A stretch of DNA of 64,000 nt from Pagrus major (GCF_040436345.1 NC_133230.1:5105297-5169296); one strand, 5' to 3'. Shown: positions 21,640 to 42,299, counted from the stretch's first letter. Numbers and translations are program-made. The notes: generated from the sequence alone by a model not told the origin.

Positions 21640-23560
21640 TAAAAATCAATATTTAGAGATGCGCTAATTTGCCACAACACTTGTGCCAAAGGGAGGAAAT
21701 TATCATGACTGTAAAGGAAACTGACACCAGGAGAAGCACTTTTATATACTGGTGAAGAGGAGAGGAAGGGAAGGGAAGGGAAAGAGAGGAGGATGTGTAA
21801 GAGAAGAAAACAGTCATAGAAAAGAAAAGGGAGAAAGAAAAACAGAATAAACAAGGACAATTTTTATTTTATCCTATATGCAAAAAATCTAATTTATTAT
21901 CCTTAGTTGTACTTTTCTATACTGTTAAGAAGAGAGAGAGGGTGAAAGAAGGAGAAGAAATAAAAATTAATAAAATAATTTCAAAATAAAATCATGGAAA
22001 AGGTGCAAAAAGAAAACAGGAGAGAGGAGAAACAACGGATGAAAATTCAACATTTTGTTCAATATACACTTATGAAAAGCAGACTGACATCTCTGGAGGC
22101 ACTTTCATACTGTTAATAAGAAAGAAAAGGTTTAAGAAGGAGTTCAAGACAATGCAATCAGGAAAAAATTAAAGGTAATAAGGAAAACAAGACAGAAGCA
22201 AATCAATGCTGCAACTACGACCTGCAACAAACTGTTCAAGAGGAGACACTAAGAAATTAGGGATAAAACAATTAAGACAAACAAAAAGGAAAAAGAAGAA
22301 ACAAATGAAGAAGAAAAAACATTTTAAATCTTAGTCCCAGGGAACATTTTTTATTCCAGGAAGTTACTGTAGTTATCTGATGAGTTATATAGTTGATTTG
22401 CCACTGTATTGCACAAAAAAGGGGAATTTGTCTTGTGCACTCCTGTAAAGCAAACTGTCACCATTGGAGGGATTTTATTAACATTATCCTGTCCAAGGGA
22501 GAGAAAACTGAAGGATGCAAAAAGAAAGGAAAAAGAGAAAAGTCAAAGAGAATGTCAGTTTTAAGTTTACCTTTAAAAAAACCCCCAGAAAAATAAATAT
22601 CTTTTCCGAGCAGCTATAAAAACGTTGTTTATTCGTCACTGTATTGAGTGAAAATGGAGGAAACTGTCAACATGGATTGCGTCCAAGAGGGAGAAAAAGT
22701 GAAACATACAAAGGATTGAAAAATGAAAGAAAAAGAGAAATGTCGGGTCAGTGCAGAAGAATGAAATTTCATTATTTGGTCCACCAAAAAGCCCAGGAAA
22801 ATAAATATTTCCCCCAGGAAGTTATAAAACATTTATTTGTTGCTGTATTGAGGAAAAACTGGAGAGCAAATTGATATCCATAGTAACATCGAAAATAGAA
22901 AGGAGGAGAAAAAAAATCTTTTTTTTAATAAAACTCCCCCTGAAGTATCTATTTCTGAAGACCAGGAAATTGTTAATAATCTTCCAAAGCAGAGATAACA
23001 GGGTAAGAAAAAAAATCAATACTTTGAGACGCTGTGTTTGCCCCTGTATTGAGTGAAAAAGGAGGAAATTACTATGTGCATTACAGCAGAGCAAATTGAC
23101 ATCCTCAGTATCACTTACAGGCAACAGTACACAGTACAAGATGGAGGAAGGGTAACAGAAGGAAAAGGCTTTGAAAAAAGGACAGAGAAATAAGGAATAA
23201 GACAGAAAAAAAAACTTGAGACAAAAGAAAAGACAGGGCAGAAAGGAAACATACTTAAAAATACTTAAAAATAATCCAGGCACGTTTATCTGCCAAACTG
23301 TGGAAATTACTTTGTGCGGACAGCAGACGGTGTGAGAAAATTAAAAGATACAGAAAACATACAGAGAAAATGAGAAATAAGATATAAACAGAAAAGAAAA
23401 AGGCCAAAATAAAAGGGACAAAAAGAAAGAGCAAAAGGAGAAAATACAGAAAAGAAAGACAGGAAACCAGTGGAACCACTGAATAAATTAGACTGAACAT
23501 CATTCTCGAAAAGGGGAAGTTACCATCAGTGATACATTTTTATATTTGAATAGCACTTTT
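21640..23560. repeat. Degenerate purine-rich tandem array, unit ~200-250 bp
   Basis: A module recurs. Its parts are 'CTGTATTGAGTGAAAAAGGAGG'-like cores, a 'GCAAATTGACATCC..AGTA' block, a purine tract (GGAAAAAGAGAAA...) and an 'AAATAAATATTTCCCCCAGGAAGTTATAAAA' lead-in. Cores lie at about 22404, 22639, 22843 and 23043, with weaker ones near 21670, 23290 and 23510. The spacing is 200-250 bp and the 21670-22404 gap fits three units. It lies between the BICRA-like 5' side and the ERH 3' end. No coding. Confidence 0.7.
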
Positions 23561-23773
23561 TACCGTCAAGACCAAACAAGAGAGAGAAAGGAAGAACAGA
23601 AAAGATAGAAACACAGAGAAACAGAGAGAAATGAGGAAGATGACAGGGAAAAGAAAAGGACAATATAAAATGTCGGATGGAAGGAAGGAAAACCAACGCA
23701 CAAGTAGACAAAAGAGACACAACAACAAGAGAAAACAAACTCAAACCAGAAGCTTTTGTTTTGAAAGGAAATC

Positions 23774-23779
23774 TTTATT
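23774..23779 (-). terminator. erh: ERH poly(A) signal
   Basis: TTTATT on the + strand (AATAAA on the minus strand) lies 194 nt beyond the ERH stop codon, giving a short 3' UTR. Confidence 0.7.
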
Positions 23780-23972
23780 AATAAGTCAAACATTACAATA
23801 CAAAACACTCCTCCACCCTTGTGAGAAAAAAAAAAACAAACTTTAAAAACTTTGTCAAAAACTTCTCAAAACAACTTAAAGCGGTCTGAACACAAGTTAC
23901 TAATAAGAAAAATGATATTGATCCCCCCACACCACCACCATCCCCACCCGACCCTCCACCTCCTCAGAGGCC

Positions 23973-26900
23973 TCACTTCGCTGCCTGCTGGGCCTGACGG
24001 CGGAGCAGCACGTAGATCTTCTCTTTGATCCAGTCCTTGTTGTACGGCTGGTACGTCTGTGTGTCTGCGCGATACCTGAGGCAGCACGGAAAAATATACT
24101 CGGTTTTAATTTTTCTGTTTTTCTCAACTTCTCTGTTTGCTTGCCCTCTGCTTGAGGTCAAGTTCAGCTACAGGGAGAGAGAAAAAGCACCACGGCAGTG
24201 CTCAGGAGAGGTTGTCTGTAAACACAGATACCTGAAACTCATACTCAAAATCGCTCCAACTAACAAACATGCTACATTGAATTGACAGGGCTTCAGGCAG
24301 AGCAAGTTTCATCTGCTCTAACTGGATATTTGCAGTCATATGGGTGAGAATCCTGACTTGTTGTACATCTTCTGGACGGTTTTATCATAAAAAGATATCA
24401 GGCTCTAATTAATTATATAAAAGCTTTTGGACCAGGAGTGGTTAATCTGTTTCACCACGAGAAGACAGAACAATAGAAGTGTGCACTGATATTGTAAACG
24501 TATTAAATAATAACATCTGTTGTTTAAATAATCAAGTCGCCCTGTTTCTCTGCCTGGGGTTTATAGTTTGAAGGGATTTAAGCTGTTTCCTAAACTGGTC
24601 CACACAGCTCACTGTGGAGTAACTCTACATGAAGTCACACTCACAGCTTTCTAGAGGGAGGGTGTGAATCAACAGGTAAACTGTGGGACACACGTGCCAA
24701 CCTCGACATGAGCAGGAAAACAGCATGGATACTGATAAACATAGAGCTCACTCCGCTGTTGTGTTATGTGCCATTTCCCTGCAAACATCTAAAAATGTAT
24801 GAATATTTTGCCGGATTGGATCATTCTAAAAACAGATCCATGCATACAGAATATTTTCATGTAGTTCTTATATTTCACTCTGCGTATCATGATTTCATCT
24901 CAGGCTATCAAAAATACATACAGTCATAAATAAATATCGAGACCTGACTTTAATTTCAATGATATTCCTGCCATTTTACAGTACGTGTGCTTCTGTTTAG
25001 AAGCACTACAGGACCATAATGCTGTCAGAGGATTTTAAAGTGCATTTCCAATCCTCACTAACTGGTTTGGGACGGCACACAAAACAGTGAACCCTCCACA
25101 TGGAGGTGCAAACAGGAAGAGAGACTTTAGACAAGTAATAATATTTTCTCATTGCCTTGTTGTCTTTAAATGAAGAAATTAAATCACAAGAGGAAATTTC
25201 ACAGAAAAGTGCTTCTACACAAAATTCTTTAAATTCTGGTGGATAGGTTTTTGAGTATTATTTGTGAACTTATACTGCTTAAAGGGAATATTTTGTGTTC
25301 AAATCCCAAAATAGGGCTGGGCAGTATGTCTTTAAAATGACACTGCAATATTTTGAGGCTATATGGTGAGCAAAGTATTTATCCAGATATTTTGAAATCT
25401 CCAAACTTACACCAAACAGCTGAGGTCAGCCAGGTCGTCGATGAAGTCAAACAGCTGGCTGATGTCGTATGTTATCGACGGGCTGTTGGGGTTCATCCTC
25501 TTTAAATGCTCCTCGTACATCTTACACACACCTGTGCAGGAGACAGAAAATATGATATATTACATTTTTACACTGTAAAACCAATCATGTACATGAATTA
25601 AAGAAAAAAAGAAAAACAAAGAATGACTATCTCCCTATTGATGTGACACTGTAAACTGCGGTCAAATAATATTAAAATAAACAATATTTGGATTCTCATC
25701 CTAAAGATCTATGATCAGGCCTGATGACAATGGCGTGATAATGTGCATAACAAATAATAATTATGTCTCCTGGTGTTTCATATCATTTTTTGCTAAATTT
25801 TGTCCAGACACTGCATTTTAGATCACTTTCATTGGCTTTACAGCTGCACATTAACACCTTGCAATTACTGCTTGATTTGCAATATATGCATTCTGCGTAC
25901 TTCAATTCTGTAAATAAACATGGCTGATAGGCAGAATTTTTTTAATACTGTCTCACCCAGAATACCCATAATTCCCTCATGTGCGTAAACACAAGCTACA
26001 TACAGGTCAGCTGTGAATATAAACAGATAAAACTCAACTATTTACAGATAAAGACTCAAACTAGATTGGAAGCATGTCTGCAATGAAAGGCCTCGCATCA
26101 AAAGTCCTAAAGGACAGAGAAAGCATCTACATGTGAACATGAAGAGGAGGAAAGATGTCACTGTAAGAGAAGGGCACAAAAAGGACCATCAGCGTACCTT
26201 CCATACACTCGTTGACAGATTCATAATCAGCGTATGTCCTTCCCTCTGGCCTCTTGGTGGGCTGCACCAGCAGGATGGTGTGGGACTGAAAAAACAAGAA
26301 ATATGCTGTCAGACTGAGGTGCATTATTTCTGAACCAATGAAAAAGCTTAAAAAAGGTCTATTCCAGGCGGATAGATATTCGCAAAGTGTGCATACTTGT
26401 TTGTTTTCTTCTTTTTGTTCTTGTAGTTAAGTCAATAGAAAGTGAATATGTTGCAGGGTTTTTTGCTGTTTGTACAGACTAACTCACTCAGACTAAGACA
26501 CTGCATGGAGCTCTGGTTGTTAGTTAACCAGTGTTGGCTCACTATTATTATGTTTAAGGTCTAATAAAGGAATATTAGCAGTTAATGCTGAGAGGTAACA
26601 GACATTATAATAAACCTAATTTCTTTATGATATGTCGTTCTGATAACATGTATTTGCATTTGCAAGATAATAGTCTAGCTATTTGATTAAAAAAGTTTTA
26701 AAAAAATAGTATTTCTTCGTCATATCTTAAAGATAAAAACAAGCTTTTATTCATTAAAGAGTAAGACAACAGACGCACAGTCTAGTGCGGTATCTTTATG
26801 TAAAGCTGCGTTAGCCAACATTGACTTTAGGTACGAAAAAAGTAGTCTTAACTAACAGTTTAACTAATTGCTACAGGTTTGATAAGCAGAATATCTGTGC

Positions 26901-27119
26901 TTTTTTGTCTGTGCTTGTCAGTGTGGTTCACTGCAGCTGCTCAAGTGCCAATCGTCCCCCACATTCATGCTAACGTTAGCAAAGAGCTTGCAGCCCTATT
27001 TAGATAATTTTCCTGCTGAAAAAAGATGTTATACCCGACACACTGCTTTGTCTGGACAGTGTCTTCATGGATACACAAAAATATATGGAGCAAACATTGT
27101 ATCATGACGTACTAACCAT
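23973..27119 (-). CDS. erh: ERH, enhancer of rudimentary homolog, complete
   Basis: Exons in transcript order: 27119-27117 (the ATG only), 26285-26198, 25531-25411, 24075-23973 (stop at 23975-23973). They total 315 nt, giving 104 aa, the universal vertebrate ERH length. Recognisable text: [20 protein letters not shown], then [20 protein letters not shown] and [20 protein letters not shown]. The near-C-terminus reads RRQAQQAAK; human has G in place of the last A. All junctions are GT-AG and phases agree. ERH is a small nuclear dimeric protein, nearly invariant in animals, that binds RNA-processing and transcription partners and has been linked to splicing and microRNA processing. It starts head-to-head with PSEN1, about 330 bp from the likely PSEN1 first exon. 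Confidence 0.97.
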
Positions 27120-27450
27120 GTTTTAGTTGTTTTTTTTGCTGGTTTCGGTCGATTTTCTTGGATCCGTGCCTCCTCTCGAACGATATGACCTTTGAACCGG
27201 AAGAAGAACTCACCGAAGCCTGCGCTCGTTTAGATTTTAACGATTCTGAATTTCGTTGTTATTTTTCGCCTGCTGTCGATTTAAACGCTCGGATTTGGCG
27301 GATAACATCATACGCAAACGAGTATGGTTTATTTAAACACTAATATTATTCTAGCGTTGACATAATTAATATAAAAAAACCTTAAACAAATCCCAAACGA
27401 TGTTTTGATCGTGAACGCTCCCTGAAGGCGTGAGAGCGGAAGTAGTTTAC
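27120..27450. promoter_or_regulatory. Shared ERH / PSEN1 bidirectional promoter
   Basis: The interval separates the ERH initiator exon (minus) from the PSEN1 non-coding first exon (plus). ETS-type words lie at 27196-27203 (ACCGGAAG), 27436-27443 (GCGGAAGT) and 27458-27466 (ACCGGAAGT). There is no clear TATA box on either side, as expected for housekeeping genes. TSS positions are inferred. Confidence 0.65.
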
Positions 27451-27574
27451 GGCAGCGACCGGAAGTTCTGGGAAAAGACAGGAACAACAAAGAAGAGAAA
27501 GTGCCCGGGTTTTAAACCTACTTGAGAGCACACCAAATCAAAAACCCTAGGAAATTAACTATCGTTCCCAGTAG
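27450..27574 (+). other. psen1: PSEN1 non-coding first exon
   Basis: A strong donor (GTAG/GTAAGT) at 27574/27575 ends a likely 5' UTR exon. The 5' edge is approximate. The next exon, with the start codon, follows an ATCAG acceptor near 28713. Confidence 0.6.
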
Positions 27575-28712
27575 GTAAGTTTCTGTCTTTTTAGCCGGCT
27601 CTTCAGAAACTATATTTTGTCTGAGCCGTGTAAGTTAAGCAGCGGTAGCCGCCCAGCGCGGCCGCTGCCTGCTCTGCCGCTATGACATTATTGGCTAACT
27701 AGCCATTTTAGCCTCTCGCTTGTGATAAAACGCCTCCGTGTGTAATGAAGATAATTAGATAATCACCGTTACCACACGTTAGCTTTAACCTAATTACCAA
27801 GTAACAATAGCGATAGTCATTTTTAACCAGCAGCTGTTCAGCAAATGCCAATAATTTATTATTTACCGGCGTTTAATCAGTACCGTGAACGTTACACAGG
27901 AGATATTGATTACACATCAGATTCCTTCATATTTGTCGTTATTGGCACAGTTGCCTGCATATTTTAAGAAGGACAATATAGGTTCAGATATTTTCAAACC
28001 TTCATTAATATATATATTAACATGTCAGTGAGTTTCTCCTAGTGCAACTCCAATGTAAGAGCTGACTAGTAACCCTTTAAATGTATATATAGGTATGCAG
28101 GTTTGTATTTAGGACGTAACTCAAAGCGTATATGGTTAAATATATCTGGATCTCTGGGAATTAAGACGGACCTATCCTTCATCATGATTGAGGACAGTGT
28201 GATAGACGGGTTAACATGGATTATTACTTATCAGACTTCTCCTCATTTTCTGCATTCAATATAAATGTAATGTCTTGTAACAGCAACACACATTTTACCA
28301 TAGAAAAGCTCCAGAATGAGATGCTCTTTTTCTGCGTTTTCTGGGTTTTTAAAATCAATGTGAAGCTGATTTCAGATCACAAATTTGTCTCACTTGTCTT
28401 TACAAATATAAAATGCACACGTTCTATCTTCACAACCTTGATTTGAGTCAGTGTTGTAGCGGATATACCCATTTTCTGCTGCTAGACTTGGACTTAGAAT
28501 AACTTAAATATCCTTATATACAGATACATTAAAAACACATCAGACAGACAGAAATAACAACAGCATGAGTTCATCTGTTGCAGCTATCATCAGTATCATC
28601 ACAGTCAAACCAGACATGAAACATTAACATTAAAGTGCATTTCAACAGTTGTCATAAAAAAAGTCATACAAATGAGTCACTAACACAATATTGTCTCCTA
28701 TTCTCTTTCATC
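27575..28712 (+). other. psen1: PSEN1 intron 1
   Basis: AT-rich sequence with no exon-like segment seen on either strand. Confidence 0.5.
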
Positions 28713-28764
28713 AGGGCAAAAGAATTTGGTTTGCATGTGAGGACAAGTGTCTGCCGAGCCAACC

Positions 28765-37240
<8,476 letters not shown>

Positions 37241-39210
37241 CAGGACGCTGCCCTGATAACCCTCACCCACATAGCCCTCCGGCCAACAACACCAGAGCGG
37301 TCCCTTTACAGCCGGGGGAACAAAGGGCGATGCAGGGGCCCCTCCTGCCCCAACATCCCCTTCTAAGAACTCATGACGACGGGACACAAGTTGTTTTTGT
37401 TCTGCCTTTCTTTTCCGACGCCACGGGAGGGCATCCCCCACGACAGCTGTTCTTAAATATTTTAATTCTGTTTATAACCAAGAAGTGACATTTCTCGCTC
37501 GACTTGGGACCTCATCTTCATTGGTCTCAGGCTCCATAAAGAGAAATTAGTGGGGATATTTTACCGTTATTTATCCAGGGAGGCTTTTTAAAAGCTCGTC
37601 TGCTCCTTTTCAGCAGCGCCCTGCTTCACAGCCACACACATTCACACCAGTGCAACCACCGCTCTTCTACAACCGGGGCTCTACAGTAGGTGCCTTGCTC
37701 AGGGACACCTTGGCGGTAGCTGTCGAGCAAAGGGAGGCGGTTTTTTATTAAATCTCCCTTCAAAGACTTTGATCGTCATTTTCCGACTTGTGAGCTGCCA
37801 CCGCCCACCCAAACTCGACCCAAGATTTAAAAAAGCCTTCATCAAACTGGACACTCTATGATGATATTGATAATAGATTGGTAAATGTGTAGTTTGATTG
37901 TGTTTGAGCTGTCAGTCACCAGATGTGCTTTCCTCACCGCTGTTAAGAATGGTTAAAATGTGTTTTTTTTCCCCACTTTAGACACACGAAACCAAATCTC
38001 TGACGCTGCAGCGAGTCACACCCCGAAAGATTCACACTTGATTCTCACGGGGGGGAAAAAGTGGAAGATTTATTGTCTCTAGATTTGAAATATGAGTATT
38101 ATTGTGACACTGACTCATCAGATATTTCACCGTGATTATTTGCCCTTAAATCACATTTGAATTCAGAGCATGCAGAGGGAGGAAAGTTCACATACACACA
38201 TACAAACACACACACACACATACACTGACACACTCACACCTGAGACTTGCCTGCCATGTCAGTCACGTACTGTCAGCCACTGAGCAGTTCTGCTGGAGCA
38301 GTCGGAGGTTCAGTGCCTTGCTCAAGGGCATTTCAGTAGTAGTAGTTGATGTTGTTGTTATTGTGGGACAGAAATGTGCTTTTCATTCTCCTTCCTGACT
38401 GAGATATGATTTTTTTTTTTTTGTTTATTTTCCAACCTGTCCAGGGATTGTAACCTGTGATCATCTGGTCACAAACTCTGAACCTTTAGGCTATAGCTGC
38501 CCTCATGACGCTCGCCTGGTGCTGTCTGGAACTATGCTACATCAAAAAAAACAAATGATTTCGATGATACACAGATAACTGTTGTGTGTGTTTTTTTTCA
38601 AGATATGCAGATGAGAAACTTTGTACTTTTTGAAACATGGGGGTACATGTCAACAGGGTTCCTACACATATCAGAAAAATCTGGGGAAGACTGAAAACAA
38701 GCAAAACTTTTGACAGAAATTCTGTGTGTGTATTGTGGAAACCACTAAATCCTGATGAATGAGGGAGTTGTAGATTTAGTTTGATTTGATACTTGAATTT
38801 GTGGAGATTTTTGGAAAAGTTATAAAGCATTATTTGCTAAACTGGCTATTTTTAGTCAGGTTAAACTCAAACCAAAAAGTTTAAATCAAGGCGATTATGT
38901 ATAAACAATCGAGATGTGTATGAACCCAAGCTTCTGAGCTGATGCTGGCTGATAGTAGAGGACGAGCTGCACTGATTGCTCTGTCGTAGTTGCACTCGAG
39001 TTTCATGCTTGCAGAGACGAAACCAAGAGGGAACAACGTAGTAATATGTGTTCTGAATCTTTTTTTTTTTTTTTCTTCTTCCCTTTTTGTTTATAGGGAG
39101 TATGTTGGGTGACTGGCTTTTTTTCTGTCCTTCACATGCATATGTGTGTTATGCAAGGTTATTCAATTCAGATTTTGTTTTTTAATAAATAACGAAAATT
39201 AAAATGTTCT
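37241..39210 (+). other. psen1: PSEN1 3' UTR
   Basis: About 1.95 kb from the stop codon to AATAAA at 39184-39189. It includes a CA microsatellite near 38200-38222. Two related GTGCCTTGCTCA segments (37690 and 38313) are of a kind frequent in fish repeats. The end is inferred. Confidence 0.55.
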
Positions 39211-40560
39211 TTTGTCTATTGAGTCTTGACATGCAGATTCTCAAGTCTCCGATTTAAACTTGTTGTCGGTGTGTGAGCCAGTGTGGACCGCAGAATAGCA
39301 CTTGTGTCAAAATATGGGTGTGTCCAGTAAGAGAGGAGCACAGTTAACCCTCGTTCACATGTACAAATATCACGTGTAGGTACAAGGCTGCAGGAAATCT
39401 GCACCAATGAAGAGAGGGAGTTCCAGTTTCTATCATTATTTACAGACAAATCAATATAATAATAATAAATAGCTACAGGACAGTTTTTGCAGTAGGGAAT
39501 TTAAACGGGTTCTCCTCCGAATTTACATGTAAAAGTCAGATTACTTGTCATTCATTATCAGGCTCCCTGCATGGCATCACACACCAGTCGTCAATGATAC
39601 AGAGGCAGTACTCTTTAAGAAAGTTCTTGGTCAGGCACATCCTCCTGTGGTGGCAGGAGCATTTAGATCCTATATTTAAAGCAGCTAAGAGAAACTTCCA
39701 ATTTGTTGAGTCTGGCCATCAAAAACAGATCAAGCTGTGTGATGTTACCCTCCACACAGAGGTCAAAGGTCAGGGGAGCAACACCCCTGGAGCTGCCTTT
39801 TGCTTCAACACCGCTACAAAAACACCTTTGTCTCTCCTGCATCATCTGCACTGATTTCCAGTGCGACTGACGCAAAGCATTTTCTGCAGACGGTGGGAAC
39901 ATTGTGGAAATTCCTCGGCGTGCTGATACACTGGCATCCCGCGCTCGGCGTCCCCCGATGCCAACTGGCCGTCGGGCGCAATTGGCCCGTTGCCTGGAGC
40001 GCTGGACGCATTAACTGTCACCATGGGGACCGTTTGGCCTGGCTGGCCGGGACAGTGGCACAGTATGGCAGTTTACCCAGAATGTTTAGCCTCATACTGT
40101 GACTTACCTAACAAGCCCTCAGCGAGGCCTCATTCTGGCTTGTGAATCCTCGGCTGGTGAACGACTACAGAGTTAATTCCAAAAGGCTTCTCGTGCATCT
40201 ATTCCAGACACCTGTTCTGGTCAGATTAGGTTACAGCCTGCACTTGAAGCTGTTGGGCTGCTTTCCCAGGAAAGATTAAGACTATTTTCTCCTGATGATG
40301 ATGAAGAGTCCCCATTTAAAGAAATACTTTCTGTTTTGTTTCTCTTCCCACAGATGTTAAATTAGGCGTCACATTTCTTTGTAGGCCTTCGAGCTCGTTT
40401 CACTGACAAATGAGACTACACTGAACTGAACTAATCCGTCAATCACTTCTATCCGCAGCAGACGCTGTGGCTGTGTGTCACACTATTGTGCATTAGAGGT
40501 TTCCCAGGATAGCTCTGCTAAGGGGATTACTGTACAGGGAGGGATATCTGATCCATGTGA
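39211..40560. other. Intergenic region between PSEN1 and the coiled-coil gene
   Basis: No gene was recognised. A GC-rich patch at 39900-40060 (CGCGCTCGGCGTCCCCCGAT and flanks) stands out from AT-rich surroundings and is unexplained. It may be a promoter element of the downstream gene. Confidence 0.4.
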
Positions 40561-40675
40561 GGTACGTAAGACTTGAATAATCACTCTAGACAAGCAGCAA
40601 GCACAGACACTCGACCAGACAGGAGAAAGAAGACAAAGCCTTTACACGGAGAAGGTGAATAAAAGCATATAAGAG

Positions 40676-40948
40676 ATGTCTAAGGACAAGCTGGAGAGCC
40701 TGGTGAAGCACATGGAGGAGACCCTCTCGGAGATGGAGCAGCTGAAGCTGCACTGCGGGAAGCAGAGCGAGGAGCTGAGCCAGCTGGTGGTGGAGCTCCG
40801 GAGAGAGAACCAGGAGCTGGTGGAGAAGTACACCCAGCTAGCCGGTGAGATGAAGGAGGCCAAGGAGATAATAGAACAGCTACAGGACACGAAATATGCC
40901 TTTAATGCAAAGGAGAGGCAGGCGCAGAAGCTCAGCCGGCAGCTCTGA
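40676..40948 (+). CDS. Small coiled-coil protein, 90 aa, unrecognised
   Basis: A single uninterrupted frame starts MSKDKLESLVKHMEETL. An in-frame TAA lies directly before the ATG (40670-40672), so this start is real or close to real. The protein is dominated by Glu, Lys, Leu and Gln in heptad-like order (LESLVKHMEETLSEMEQL; LVVELRRENQELVEKY; AKEIIEQLQ) and ends QKLSRQL. There is no signal peptide, membrane segment or Cys cluster (one Cys). Third codon positions are strongly G/C, unlike the surrounding AT-rich spacer, which argues for true coding. A poly(A) signal lies at 41639-41644, giving a ~0.7 kb 3' UTR. The gene appears intronless within its coding part; it may be a retrogene, a compact gene with an untranslated first exon, or a remnant of a larger coiled-coil gene. 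Function unknown. Confidence 0.75.
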   Translation: MSKDKLESLVKHMEETLSEMEQLKLHCGKQSEELSQLVVELRRENQELVEKYTQLAGEMKEAKEIIEQLQDTKYAFNAKERQAQKLSRQL

Positions 40949-41604
40949 AGGCCCACGAGGAGGATGGAAACATGGCTGGATGTGACCTGGGTGCAGTGAA
41001 AACAGAGTCCTGGAGGAAAAGGCAGATGGAAAGAACAGCTTGTTGCAGAAGATTTCTAAATACTGGGTGGGCACGAAGGCTAAACTGGGCACAGCTGTTT
41101 TCTTTAACGTATTGAAAGTTTTTTTCTGTCTGCATATACATTTTAGGCATGGAGGGGATTGGATGCATGGCTTAGTAATTTGAATGTTAGCTTAAATCCT
41201 GTGGCTTAGGGCTCCTTTTAAAGCCACGGCTAGACTTAACGACCAGGAATCAAAACTGGAGGTCTCATGTGGAAAATGTGGAGGCTGGTTGAAAAGGGGG
41301 TTTTCAAAAGTTTGTTCATAAGGCATTGTGCTCATTAGGCTTCTATAATTAAAACAAGAACATGCCCGGAAGCGAGGCTGCACCGCCCCTGTAAAGGTTT
41401 TATTTGGATGTTATTTTTGGGTTTGTTCAGTGACCAGGAGAAGTGGGTGGTCACCGGCTGTATGTTTGAGTGAAAGTGTTAAAAATACCTGATTTTCTTT
41501 CTTCCCGCCCTCGACCTTGTGAGATGTGAGACTTGAAGGTGCCTCCTGCCACACTGGGTTACAGGATGTAGAGACACAGACAAGAAAGAAGCAAATGTGT
41601 TACT

Positions 41605-41644
41605 CATTCATTCATTCCTTCATTCATTCATGTACCCAAATAAA
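41605..41644 (+). terminator. ATTC microsatellite and poly(A) signal of the coiled-coil gene
   Basis: A run of CATT/ATTC repeats at 41606-41630 is followed by AATAAA at 41639-41644, with a GT-rich tract just downstream, a typical cleavage context. Confidence 0.6.
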
Positions 41645-42299
41645 GTGTTGAAAATGTTCAGTTTGTTTAAATCCTCCGCAGATTTCTGAAGCTGACGATC
41701 ACTTGAGTTTCAGACTTTTTGCATCATGTACAACTTTGTGATTTTTGTGGGCAAAGTCAAAACTAAAAAACACCTAAAGAAGGTTTGATGTGTTTTTATT
41801 GAAACTGCTGTTAAATGTCTTATTGCCTACACCAGTGGGCACAAACACACGGAGACGCAACTCAACCAAAGATTTGGATCGTGTAAGAGTGTTATAAATC
41901 AGAGTGACGCGTCAGAAAGTCGGCCAAGTCTGATGATGGCGATACAGGAAAGGTAATTAGGTAAGCAAAATCAAGAGGTGTCTTCCAGGTGGAAGTGTCG
42001 AATGTTAAGTCGATCCATATTCGGGCAGATTTGGTCTCTAACAGTGAGAGTTGAAGTGTGTGAGAGGAACCGCAGATGTTAAAATTCCTGTTTTCTCGAA
42101 AAGCTTCTTCTCCAATTTTGGCTTCAGGCTTCAACGTTTATTTGAAGAGAGAGTTTATTTTAGAGACCTCAGAAAACTCATGTTCAGCAGTTGCTCACTC
42201 ACCGGCCAGAGTCAGAAACTGAAGTGAAAGTTGAGTTTGTAGGTCCATCAAACAGACTCACACCATATCAACCCAACTATCTCCTGACTTTTTCAAATA

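Noticed and set aside
22822-23808. Long hydrophobic frames on the minus strand resembling membrane proteins
   Set aside because: They are the complement of an A/G-rich tandem array, which yields Phe/Leu/Ser-rich frames by composition alone.
27158-27343. 61-codon frame in the ERH-PSEN1 interval
   Set aside because: It lies in the promoter between two well-placed first exons, has no recognisable similarity, and its ATG-proximal part overlaps probable ERH 5' UTR on the other strand.
39594-40102. Overlapping frames on both strands around the GC-rich patch
   Set aside because: Codon usage is incoherent and both strands are open only because stops are rare in GC-rich sequence; no similarity recognised.
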